Source of the DNA: Molanna angustata
Taxonomy: Eukaryota > Arthropoda > Insecta > Trichoptera > Molannidae
NCBI GenBank assembly: GCA_963576475.1
Contig: OY754981.1
Span: forward strand, 26,388,132-26,452,131
DNA: 64,000 bases
Reading direction: 5' to 3'
Shown here: piece after piece, positions 54,927 to 64,000 of the stretch
Numbering within the stretch: position 1 is the first letter of the stretch
How the letters are laid out: each line of letters starts with the position of its first letter
Notes under the pieces: generated by a model
Databases searched by the model: none
What the model was told of the DNA's origin: nothing
The model's input: only the letters and a program-made list of their open reading frames with translations
Program-made: the position numbers and the translations under genes

Positions 54927-55427
54927 TTCAAATTTTGTATGGAAAATATTCAGCATTTTCATGAAATGAGTTTGTTGATTAATTTTTTATTAAATATTTT
55001 ATTATGAAAACTTGATAAATTTTCAATGACATTTTATGAAAAACAGTGCCTTTTTACCAATTTTAAAATAAAAATTTCTGATTTTAAGTTTCCTGGGCTT
55101 GGGGTCACTTTAAGTATTTGACAGTTAAAAAAATTGAGAAGCACTATTCTGATATCCTTCAAAATCTAATGCGGTCTAAGTGAGTATTAGATATACAAAT
55201 TTGCAAAATTTGAATAGAATCTAATGAGTACTTTAGTCTATAATCGATAAAGTAAAATGAACACGCCGTACATAGCTCACACACACAGATACATTGTGAT
55301 GAAACTTTCAGAATACAATCTCAGCATGATACTAGTTGATAATCTGTTATAAAAACAATACCCTTAAAATTGCGAAATCATAACTCCCCACTATATCCCC
55401 TTGGGTTAGTGAGGAGTAAAAAACACA
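54927..55427 (+). repeat. repeat beta, copy 2
   Basis: It contains AATTTTGTATGGAAAATATT, TTGGGGTCACTTTAAGTATT, CCTTCAAAATCTAATG and the ending CCACTATATCCCCTTGGGTT. A nearly identical copy follows at 55669 in the same orientation. Confidence 0.85.
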
Positions 55428-55668
55428 AAATATTTATTTGTAACTAGTATACCTATTCCTAGAAAATTAATTCTCATATCGTCCGGTTTCTGAAAACATA
55501 TATGTAAAATAAACATTTTTCTAATATTCATATAAGATATGGAAAATGATGTAATAATACATAATAAAAATAAATAATACTTTAACATAAACAAATCAAA
55601 TTTCACAATAATAATGTTAATATATTACCTTCAGTCAGTATAATATATAGTCAAAGTTGTTCCGTACT

Positions 55669-56220
55669 CAAATTTTGTATGGAAAATTTTCAGCAATTTT
55701 ATGAAATGAGTTTGTTTAATTATTTTTTTATTTAAATATTTTATTATGAAAAGTTGCTATTTTTTTAATGCCATTTTATGAAAGTGATGAGCCTTTTTAC
55801 CTATTTGAAAATAAAAATTTCAAATTTTAATTTTCCTGAGCTTGGGGTCACTTTGAAATATTTGACAGTTAAAAAAATTGAGAAGCACTATTCAGATATC
55901 CTTCAAAATCTAATGGGATCTAAGTGAGTATTAGATATACAAATTTGCAAAATTTGAATAGAATCTATTTAGTACTTTAGTCTATAATTGATAATGTAAA
56001 AATTAACACGCCGTACATAGCACACTGCACATAGCACATAGCACACTGCACACAGCACATAGCACACACACACACACACACACAGATACCTTGTGATGAA
56101 ACTTTCAGAATACAATCTCAGCATGATACTAGTTAATAATCTGCAAAAAATAGCCTTAAAAATTGCGAAATCATAACTACCCACTATATCCCCTTGGGTT
56201 AGTGAGGAGTAAAAATGCAA
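55669..56220 (+). repeat. repeat beta, copy 3
   Basis: The same block as 54927-55427, with an expanded GCACATAGCACA / CACACACA tract near 56020-56085. Both copies end GGGTTAGTGAGGAGTAAAAA. The ~740-bp spacing suggests a segmental duplication or two insertions at like sites. Confidence 0.85.
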
Positions 56221-56894
56221 AATGATACCACAGATAGCAAACCCCGACTTAATCAATTTAATTTTGTCAAATCAATTTAAGTGTATGCAAAGGAACATGA
56301 TTGCTCAACATTTGGTAAGATATCTTTCGCAATACCAACCTTAAAAATATGCTACCTATGTGAAATACAAATATTTAGAAATAAAATTAAAGATAATTAC
56401 TATAGTAAGTACCATTCTTGTTTTAAGTGATACTTGTGATGATATCGCAATCTTATCACTAAGTGCTTATCTTGTGCACAAATCAACAAATATGATTAAT
56501 AATTTATTGATTTGTTTTTAAGTCAGACAGTTTCTAAACGATCCATTTGTGAACGGTTCTTAGAAATGTTTATATGAGTTATTCACAGGAATACGATAAG
56601 AAAACATACGATATCTGATAGTGGCGTTACTGAAATCTACAAAGAGCCACGATTAATTACATTTTTATTAATATTTATTCATTTTCATGAATTATACAAC
56701 AACAAAAATTTACAGGAAAATGAACGATTTAAAGGTTTTAGCAGGACATCCGGGGGGGTCAACGCAAGGTTGGCGGATCCAGGCCGAGATAGGAGGATGT
56801 CAGATGATGTTGCAAAACTACTGCTACAGGTGTCAGACTGGAAGACGTCGGCCGAGTATAGAGGGCAGTGGAGCCTGAAATTAAAACAGTACCA
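56221..56894. other. no recognised gene
   Basis: AT-rich. A short GC-richer block at 56745-56880 (frame with DPGRDRRMSDDVAKLLLQV) is reminiscent of retroelement C-termini but cannot be assigned. Confidence 0.3.
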
Positions 56895-57145
56895 GGGGGG
56901 CTACTCATGACACGTTCTTAGCTTGCCTCAATCTTAAAAATGTATAAATCAGTATTCGATTATCATCCAATCTTATTCTTTCTCTACATGTAATCATGAA
57001 AATGTGTTAATATCAAAGATTAGTATGAAATTGTCATTAATTGTTGTATAAATAAATATTGTTATTCAATTAATTTAACCTCAAAGATTGTTAAAGTCTG
57101 AAGCTAATCTTAATTTTACTGTAATCAACTTCATGAGTAGCCCTG
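56895..57145. mobile_element. MITE family 3, intact copy
   Basis: The termini AGGGGGGCTACTCATGA and TCATGAGTAGCCCT are inverted repeats. The 250-bp interior is AT-rich and non-coding. Related copies lie at 25054 and 35816. Confidence 0.8.
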
Positions 57146-58039
57146 CAGGATGCCTAGCTAACGTGTCAAATTTAGCGCAGACAACTGTCACTTTCAAAAT
57201 TTGAATTTGACGTGTTGACTTGGCATCAAGGATCAATAAAGGTTGTAGCGCCATTGGAAGAAGAAAAAGTCAGTGTATTCCCATAGGATATACATTCTAC
57301 CCTCAATGCTACAATACATTTTTGTTGTCATTCGTTGTGTTCTGTGCAGTAGCCGAACACAATTTCCACACGCGGAGCAAGTGATGGTGGAATCAGCAAA
57401 AATGTACCGAAGATTATTGAATAAATAGGTGGTGTATGTACCTACCCATAAATAGTACTCCTAGTAGATATGGTGATGTCTACAATATTATTATTATATA
57501 GAGTGAACCATCTTTCTCCCCGCCATATTGATTATTTTCGTTTCATCCTCCAACACGAACTATGAAACCTGAAGGTGTTCAATAATTCATAGAGAGACGA
57601 TGCCTCGTCCTTGTTAGTCTGACCCTTCCATAGTCAACCAGTACCTACACTACACACACTAGACTATATACTTTACCCTTTTCTCTACATCTCAGAATGC
57701 GAAATACTCGCCTGAATCGACAGATACCTATCATTCATTTATTTATTTACAATATTATGTACAATGTCGGGTTTGTTGTTAAATGGCAATATATTCCAAC
57801 CAACTATATTCAATTGTAGAAAGTAATTAGCGTGTATGGTATGTTACCAAATCATGTAAATAAAAATATGGATAGTGTATAATGGGGTGAAATGAAGAAA
57901 GGAGAGGATTGGATAAGGCGATAGAATTAGAAGTATTATCCGTAAGTAGATGATGCTTCAGATTTCTTTTGAAAGCGTAAAGTTACGATGAGATGTCATT
58001 CCAGAGTCAGGTGGCTGATTTCTTTCGGAAATATAATTC
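57146..58039. other. 0.9 kb without a recognised feature
   Basis: Mixed-composition intergenic DNA. No open frame of note and no repeat found elsewhere in the window. Confidence 0.45.
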
Positions 58040-58220
58040 CTAGCAAACATACCTACATACCACTATGTAGGATAACCAGGGACAGGTGTGCGGATGTAAA
58101 TTACCTAAAATAACACCCTCGTCACACCTAAAAAGGTACTACATACAGAATGTGTGGTGAACATTGCTGAACTATGTGAGATGTTATTTTGCCTGTTGTA
58201 TTTTCGATTCTTCGGCTCTT
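58040..58220 (+). repeat. repeat gamma, copy 2
   Basis: GGTGTGCGGATGTAAATTAC, ACACCTAAAAAGGTACTACA, CATTGCTGAACTATGTGAGA and GTTATTTTGCCTGTTGTATT match 42201-42460 in reverse complement. It ends near CTCTTACGCCCGAAAAAAA. Confidence 0.65.
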
Positions 58221-58329
58221 ACGCCCGAAAAAAATGATTTTTAAAAGGAGAATAAATTATTCCACCACGTTGTAGTTAATGGTCGAAAAACTTCTTCAAA
58301 GAATAATTGAAAGTGTACCATATTTCAGA

Positions 58330-58660
58330 AACATTTAACATACAAGTTCTCTTGAAACATGTTCAACACAAAGACATGTCTGTTTTTCTATGCACTTCAA
58401 ATAGCTTCCTAGAAGTGGAATTGGGCAGGACATGTATCGATGGACCAAGCTTATTCTGGAGTGGCGACCAAGAACTGATTGTAGAAACCTGGGCAGACTA
58501 TATGCAAGATAAAAACGAGAAAACGAAACATGACATAAAACGGGTGGCAGGAGGTCAATGACACAGGGTGGCAAGGGATATGAAGGGATGGAGGTCGAAA
58601 GGTGAGGCCTATGTTCAACACTGGACGAATAATGGCGGACGATTGTTTGTTTTAAGAGTT
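58330..58660 (+). pseudogene. RTE-like retrotransposon C-terminal fragment
   Basis: Across several frames the pieces GRTCIDGPSLFWSGDQ / LILEWRPRT, then RNLGRLYARK and RVARDMKGWRSKGEAYVQHW follow the WxGHV..DxRW, GRP.xRW and ARDxxxW..xxEAFxQRW order of RTE ORF2 ends. It is badly frameshifted and dead. Confidence 0.6.
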
Positions 58661-59269
58661 TCAAAGCCATTTAGATTAGTTGTTACCCTGAAGGTCCTTT
58701 ACAACTCTCTTGTTAGGAGTTTGGATCTGTGGTTTAGAATCCTCACTATACAATGTTTATTGACTTGAAAGAATCGAGCGCAAGTTTGCATCACATCTTG
58801 AATGTCTCCTTGGTTTCAACTTTAGTAATTATGTGAATAACTAATCCATTACCATAACTTAGTAACTCTGGCGAACCACAGGACCCTAATTGATATTGAT
58901 AATTAATATTAATGAAAGTTGGTTTAAGTTCGTAAATAATTTTGTGAATTCCCAAAACTTGTTGAAAAAAAATTCTTTCACTGTCCGAGCAGATCAACTA
59001 GATATCACTTTTTATAATCTTAAGTGTAATAACAACTGCACTCAGAATGCTTTTGTGTAACGTGAATGCATGGTGTAGGTACAATTTTCTTATTTTAGTA
59101 TTTTTATATACTAGTGAGTTTATTATGTATTATTTGTACACTTTATTGTTGAATTATCTTATTGAAGAATACATGGAGCTTTCACTGGTCCACTAATAAA
59201 GCAATGCAACATTTTTATATCTTCATATCTCTCTCACATCCTTAGTTTGTATATCAAATTACATGCGCA
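58661..59269. other. no recognised feature
   Basis: AT-rich intergenic sequence. Confidence 0.5.
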
Positions 59270-59545
59270 CATGTTCTCCGCCACCAAGCCTTTCCATCGT
59301 CTTTTGGACGTCCTTTAGATCTTTTGCCGGACACTCGATAGTCAAGTGCAGTGTTAAATATGTATTACGGCGGTTTTCTTCTGATATTTGATACGTCCGA
59401 ACCACTTCAGCCTATTTTCCATCGGCGATCAGGCTACCTCTCACATGTTCATTGCAGATTTTATCTCTCTGTGTAACGTCGCACATCTGTGATGATAGAT
59501 GATATATTATGGTACATATATTTAAGCTTAAAAGTCTCATTGCTT
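59270..59545 (-). pseudogene. RTE-like retrotransposon fragment, minus strand
   Basis: On the minus strand TERDKICNEHVRGSLIAD is followed by a decayed HVER-type region and VSGKRSKGRPKDDGKAWW, the GRPKxRW motif region. Frames change twice. It is only ~90 codons. Confidence 0.55.
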
Positions 59546-59839
59546 ATTGACATGTTTCATTTCCTGTCGCCTTCTTTCCGTTTATTCATAAGAATCTAAA
59601 TTTATCATCACTCTCTGAAAACTTTATATCTATTAACTATATGTAATTTAGTATTTCTTCTTCCATTACGTTTTTGAGGGTGTGCTACTTAATATTTTAG
59701 GTAATTTGTCTGTTTATGCAGCAAAACATGAAATAACGTGATGGTGTGTATTTATTTCCTTTGGCAGAAATTCAAGAGTTCGCTATTGACGCAAAAGAGG
59801 GGTCGAATATCGGCCGAATTTCAATACGTTGCGGTGGTT

Positions 59840-59925
59840 TAAAAGATCCGACGTCTTTGGCACAATGGTAGATTGCTTGAATTGTGCTGGTGGCTTAAAT
59901 TCGATTCCTATAGAAAAAAAAGGAA
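59840..59925 (+). mobile_element. tRNA-like SINE head relic
   Basis: TTTGGCACAATGGTAGATTG and TTAAATTCGATTCCTATAG resemble A and B boxes of tRNA-derived SINEs at the right spacing. The rest is too diverged to assign to family A, B or C. Confidence 0.35.
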
Positions 59926-59999
59926 TGTAACATTGGTAACTGCCCGCATAATGAAAATAAAGGACATAGAACAAAGGACACGATACGAAAATTTTATAA

Positions 60000-60330
60000 G
60001 TTATCTTCACAGTTACTGGATGTTAGACAACTCTATATTACAACAATAATCATACAACTGCATAAAAACCCAGCTAAATGTATATCACAATATGCCCAGA
60101 CGTTCAATATACGAAATAGACATTTGCTGCAACCGACACATACACAGACTACTTTTGCCCAGAGACACTACACATTTTTAGCTCCAAAATATATAATAGA
60201 GTTGTATCTGATATCTTGGACTTCGTCCAGCCGAGTGGACATAACTTTGGGAAGCTGGTTACTGATTGGTTGATTCGGAGAGGGAGAGAAGAGTCAGAGA
60301 GAGAATTGACGTTTGTTCTAAGATAATATT
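60000..60330 (+). pseudogene. CR1-like retroelement C-terminal fragment, frameshifted
   Basis: Across frames it reads LDIRQLYI-like sequence, then NRHLLQPTHTQTTFAQRHYT and FLAPKYI, then GSWLLIGWFG. The TTFAQRHY.FLAPRLYN pattern recurs at 60930 and, as TTFAQKHFDFILPRI, at 62340, which identifies the family. Confidence 0.65.
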
Positions 60331-60834
60331 TCCACTCAGAAAGAGATCTTTTCTTATGCCGTTGAACATCCTTTTTTACACATATCCCCAAATCGTCCTC
60401 TTACACATACAAACACACCCTCACCCTCAAAAATACACATGGTTTTTTATTCCTTTATGTTTTGTACTTTTTATATTTATATACTTTTATACTTCATTGA
60501 GAATTTATGTAGCAAAAATATACCTACTGCGTGAATATTGTTCCATTGTAATATTTATGTTTATTTTATTTATTTAATATACAATGTTATAATACACATA
60601 AAGATATAATTCACTAGTATAGTAATTTTCGCAAAATAGTTTTTTTTGCAAATCCTCATCAAAAAGATTGTAATCTTGTGCTTGATGAGGGATACACTGA
60701 CAAATAAAATAATATCAAATACAAAGCCATACATAAATTAAATCAAAGTCATACATAATGTAATTAAATCAAAATCATACATGAGCAAAAAAACATTAAA
60801 AAAAGTTTAAAATAAATGAAAAATAAGGAAAACA

Positions 60835-60927
60835 GACAATTGAAACATATCAAAACACATATTCAAATAAAAAAAGGAAATACATGAAAATAAATGAAAA
60901 ATGAGGAATACGGACAATTGAAACAAT
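60835..60927. repeat. tandem ~55-90-bp repeat, left block
   Basis: GACAATTGAAACATATCAAA and ACACATATTCAAATAAAAAA repeat, with ACAATTGAAACAATG at the end. The same unit reappears at 62938-63052, on the far side of two retroelement fragments. Confidence 0.65.
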
Positions 60928-61205
60928 GATCTACCTTCATAAACACATGACGGAATTCTTACCTGACTGCGTATTCTCCAACAGTACCCGAAATAGACAA
61001 CAAATAAGACCCCCACTAATAAGGACGACTTTTGCCCAGCGACATTACCCCTTTCTTGCTCCTAGACTTTACAATAAAATATTACCTGACATAGAACACA
61101 ATATCTCACGCGACGAAACAAACTTCAAAAAACTGGTAATTGACTGGCTGAATAGAAATGGCATAATACAATCTGCTCATGTCCTGTTAAATATCCTAAC
61201 ATAAT
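60928..61205 (+). pseudogene. CR1-like retroelement C-terminal fragment
   Basis: An open frame of 92 codons contains NRQQIRPPLIRTTFAQRHYP, FLAPRLYNKILPDIEHNI and FKKLVIDWLNRNGI and ends with a stop at 61204. It is the last part of an ORF2; no catalytic domain is present. Confidence 0.7.
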
Positions 61206-61517
61206 TCACTGCTCTGTGCTCTCATAACCTGAGAATCTGTACCAAAGCTTGGTGCCATTCATCATTTCCACTACAATTATATGGGAGAAAATAACTGAGA
61301 GATCACGTTATATTATTCTGATTATTTTTTTTTGTGTTTATGTTTAATTATATTGCATTCAAAAACATGTAACCTTAGGTCAAATTGAAAAAGTACTGCC
61401 TCAGAACCATCTAGTGAGGCAGTAAATTTCCAAATAGGTACAATTGTACATAGTATGTTTATAATATTATGTCTTTTTAAAATATAGTTATTTTTTGTTA
61501 TTGTTATATATAATAAT

Positions 61518-62872
61518 AACCAAATTGGAACCACAACCAGTGACATAAAGCAAATAAATTATGGCGTTCCTCAAGGTAGTACCCTTGGACCACTTTTATT
61601 TTTAATTTACATAAATGATCTCTGTTTTCTTAAAATTGGAGGAAAAATTATTACTTTTGCAGATGACACTGCACTACTTTTCAATAGTGACACATGGGAA
61701 AAAGCGTACGTATTGGCAGAAAAAGGAGTCAATATAGTAAAATCATGGCTAGATAACAGTGTCTTATCTCTTAATATAAAAAAAACTAAATTTATGACCT
61801 TCAGTATTGACACACGAGGACAACCTTTGGATCAACATTCTATTACAGTTCACAATTGCTACAAAAATTTCTGTCAATGTACCCCCCTGGAAAAATGTAA
61901 CGAGATCAAGTATCTAGGAGTTGTTGTTGACAATAACTTAAATTGGAAAAAGCATATTGAGGAATGTTCCATAAAAATTCGAAAACTAATCTATCTATTT
62001 TTACGTATTCGCAATGTTTTTAAAATAGATGACCTTAAGTTCATCTATTATGCAGTTGCTCAATCTATACTATGTTATGGCATCATAGTTTGGGGAGGAA
62101 CGTATAAAACCGCACTTAGTCCCATTGAAATAGCCCAGAAGAGTATCATTCGAGTTATTAATAAAAAACCTTTTAGATATCCGTCTAATTCATTATTTTC
62201 TGAATTTGAAGTTTTAGATATTCGTCAGCTATACCTCAAGAAATTAATCATTTACTCACATAAGCTCAATATAACACAAGATACTCGAGTTGAAAATTCC
62301 TACAATATTAGACACAGACTTTTACCCATCCGCAGAGCTCATACCACGTTTGCTCAAAAACATTTTGATTTTATTTTGCCTCGTATTTTAAACATATTTA
62401 CAAAAGAATTGATTGGTTCTGAGATATATAATATAAAATCACTAAGTGCTATGAAAAATAAACTATCTTCTTGGATTCTCAACAAAGGTAGAATGAACAT
62501 TGAAGATATATTTTTTAAAATTATGAAATGATTATAAAACCGTGATGTTATAGCTTATATTATAATTTGTATTTTTGATTTTTTTTGATATGTTATAATT
62601 ATATATTAGACATAAATGGGTTACATAAGTAAAGACTGTGTCAGTTAAAATGAATTGTAAAGCTATTCCGACACAAGCACTGCTTAGTGGAATAGTTCTT
62701 ATCCACTGGATGTTGGTACTGATAGATTGTATTAATTTTGTCAGTGCCAACATGTTATACTAAATTGTCAATTTTTAAATTTTTTTTTGTTCTATGTTTC
62801 ACTGTCGTATTGTTGTAAATTTTTTTTGTATGGTTATTGTGGATTTAAATAAATAAATATATAAATAAATAA
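61518..62872 (+). pseudogene. CR1-like non-LTR retrotransposon, 5'-truncated, intact C-terminal frame
   Basis: The frame is open from about 61518 to the stop at 62531. It shows GVPQGSTLGPLLFLIYINDL, catalytic FADDT (61657-61671), SLNIKKTKFMTF, LGVVVDNNLNWKKHIEE, YAVAQSILCYGIIVWGG and a C-terminal TTFAQKHFDFILPRIL block. The 5' half of the polymerase, the endonuclease and ORF1 are lost. The 3' UTR has a hairpin (GCTATTCC/GGAATAG, 62662-62695) and a tail of AATAAATAAATA at 62849-62872. No stop interrupts the retained part, so the insertion looks recent. Confidence 0.9.
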
Positions 62873-62937
62873 AAAATATGTGTAAATAATGTAAATAAAT
62901 AAGTTCATTTCCTTTTAATATGTGTAAATAATGGAAA

Positions 62938-63052
62938 CATAGGTATCAAAACACATATTCAAATAAAAAAAGAAAATACTGGCAATCGAAACATATCAAA
63001 ACACATATTCAAATAAAAAAAAAGAAAATACTGGCAATTGAAACAATCGAAA
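62938..63052. repeat. tandem repeat, right block
   Basis: Two or three units of ATCAAAACACATATTCAAAT followed by AAAAGAAAATACTGGCAAT. It is identical in design to 60835-60927. Confidence 0.7.
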
Positions 63053-63715
63053 ACTACCAATTTAGATTGTAAGATGCAATTTTAATTTTTGCTTAAACTT
63101 TTAATATTCCTTTATCTGCTTTAATTAATTTGGGAGGCAATTGAAACATTTTATTCCCAAATAAATGTAGTTGTTTTCTATTTGTCTTGTATTACACTTG
63201 GGTATTTTTATATTACATTAATTTGATGTGTTGTAAAAATAAATGAATTAATAAAAATGATTTTTGAGGTTCTATGCCCACTCAAATAAATTCTCCTCTG
63301 CTGGTATTCGAACCAAACGGCTTACAATAGCGGTCGACTATTGGTGGGTAGGTTTGTTGGTCAGAGCTATGGGTATGGGAATCATATCGGATAGGGTAAC
63401 ATTATATTTGGTATTTTGGCTTCCATCCAGTTTATAATAGTGACATCACAAGTCCAGAGGACGAAGAGGCAGCGCGTCATTGTGTATTTGTGCGGAATTG
63501 TGGACTTATAATCTAATTATTCTTCTTTTTCGACCCCGTTTAATGTCGCCTCTTAAAATAAACACACACAGCGTCACTCTATTAATAAAATACAACATTA
63601 TTACCGTTCAGTACCTACCTATCTCAAAATTTATTTTTTTTAGTCTGAAGTACGGTAATAGAAAAATATTGATTTAAAAATCAGAACTCTATTTGAAAAA
63701 TCAAGAATAAAGACG
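63053..63715. other. no recognised gene; SINE-B scrap at 63290-63340
   Basis: CTCCTCTGCTGGTATTCGAA and CCAAACGGCTTACAATAG match the head of SINE family B in reverse (copy at 53165). The rest is AT-rich background. Confidence 0.45.
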
Positions 63716-63896
63716 TGCCCCCAAGTCAAATTGAAAACGCTGTTCGTTTTCGCCAAGCGCTAATTTTTTTTGTATGGGATTTGACGTTTGTTGTTTGTTA
63801 TTGTAGAAAAAATTTCTACAACAAACGTCAAATCCCATACAAAAAAAATTAGCGCTTGGCGAAAACGAACAGCGTTTTCAATTTGACTTGGGGGCA
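63716..63896. mobile_element. near-perfect 180-bp hairpin element
   Basis: The left arm (63716-63794) starts TGCCCCCAAGTCAAATTGAA and is complementary, with essentially no mismatch, to the right arm ending TTCAATTTGACTTGGGGGCA. The inner GTAGAAA/TTTCTAC forms the apical stem. The arms are ~75 nt. It is non-coding and resembles a young MITE. Target duplication is ambiguous because the ends are G/C runs. Confidence 0.85.
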
Positions 63897-64000
63897 ATGT
63901 TTATCCATTTTTTAGTATACCTACTGTTTTTTTAGCTTCATTGTTCATTCCAGTGACCATGAAAATTTTTTTTTTAAATCACATGCCAAAATAAAATTTA

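Overview
The window looks like a stretch of lepidopteran (moth or butterfly) nuclear genome. The DNA is AT-rich, with many TAGGTA/TACCTA words, densely packed with tRNA-derived SINEs, RTE/CR1/Jockey-type non-LTR retrotransposon fragments, foldback elements and MITEs. The few host exons have normal GT-AG introns. One gene is a clear insect-specific TipE sodium-channel auxiliary subunit. The order Lepidoptera is inferred from base composition and repeat style, not proven. No rRNA gene, intact tRNA gene, CRISPR array or bacterial operon was seen.

Layout. 1-15.6 kb is almost entirely repeats: a 2.3-kb foldback with ~480-bp arms, a self-nested dispersed repeat with a long (TG)n tract and an inserted CR1-like retroelement, a GC-rich 615-bp insertion with a 14-bp target duplication, SINEs and MITEs. 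15.6-22.5 kb (minus strand) is a three-exon gene whose splice sites and phases can be read directly; it encodes a 281-aa Myb/SANT-like DNA-binding protein with a C-terminal coiled coil. 22.6-37.7 kb is repeats plus a CpG-dense segment near 29.1-29.7 kb that may be a promoter or 5' exon. 37.8-38.9 kb (plus) carries the main coding exon of tipE, with an overlapping upstream ORF and an apparent stop codon that falls inside a splice donor. 39-45.3 kb is retroelement debris and a 500-bp element with a 9-bp target-site duplication.

The standout is 45,549-52,864 (minus): a 7.3-kb intronless coding block in three reading-frame segments. The first segment (843 aa) has two ankyrin-like repeats, a long helical region and a C-terminal HEPN-like domain with the ribonuclease motif RNxxxH. 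The second (1178 aa) has about 29-30 ankyrin repeats followed by kinesin-light-chain-type TPRs. The third (411 codons) continues the TPRs in the same frame past a single UAA and ends in about seven more ankyrin repeats. Segments one and two are joined by a -1 frame change that coincides with an A_AAA_AAA heptamer. Read together, the locus is HEPN-ANK-TPR-ANK, an ankyrin-plus-HEPN logic reminiscent of RNase L but with a different domain order and no visible kinase domain. It is either a decayed giant sensor gene, or one that needs frameshifting and readthrough, or a real gene damaged by two sequence errors.

53-64 kb returns to repeats: a duplicated dispersed repeat, several CR1-like retroelements in one orientation, RTE fragments and a near-perfect 180-bp hairpin element at the right edge. 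No functional link between the three host loci is evident.
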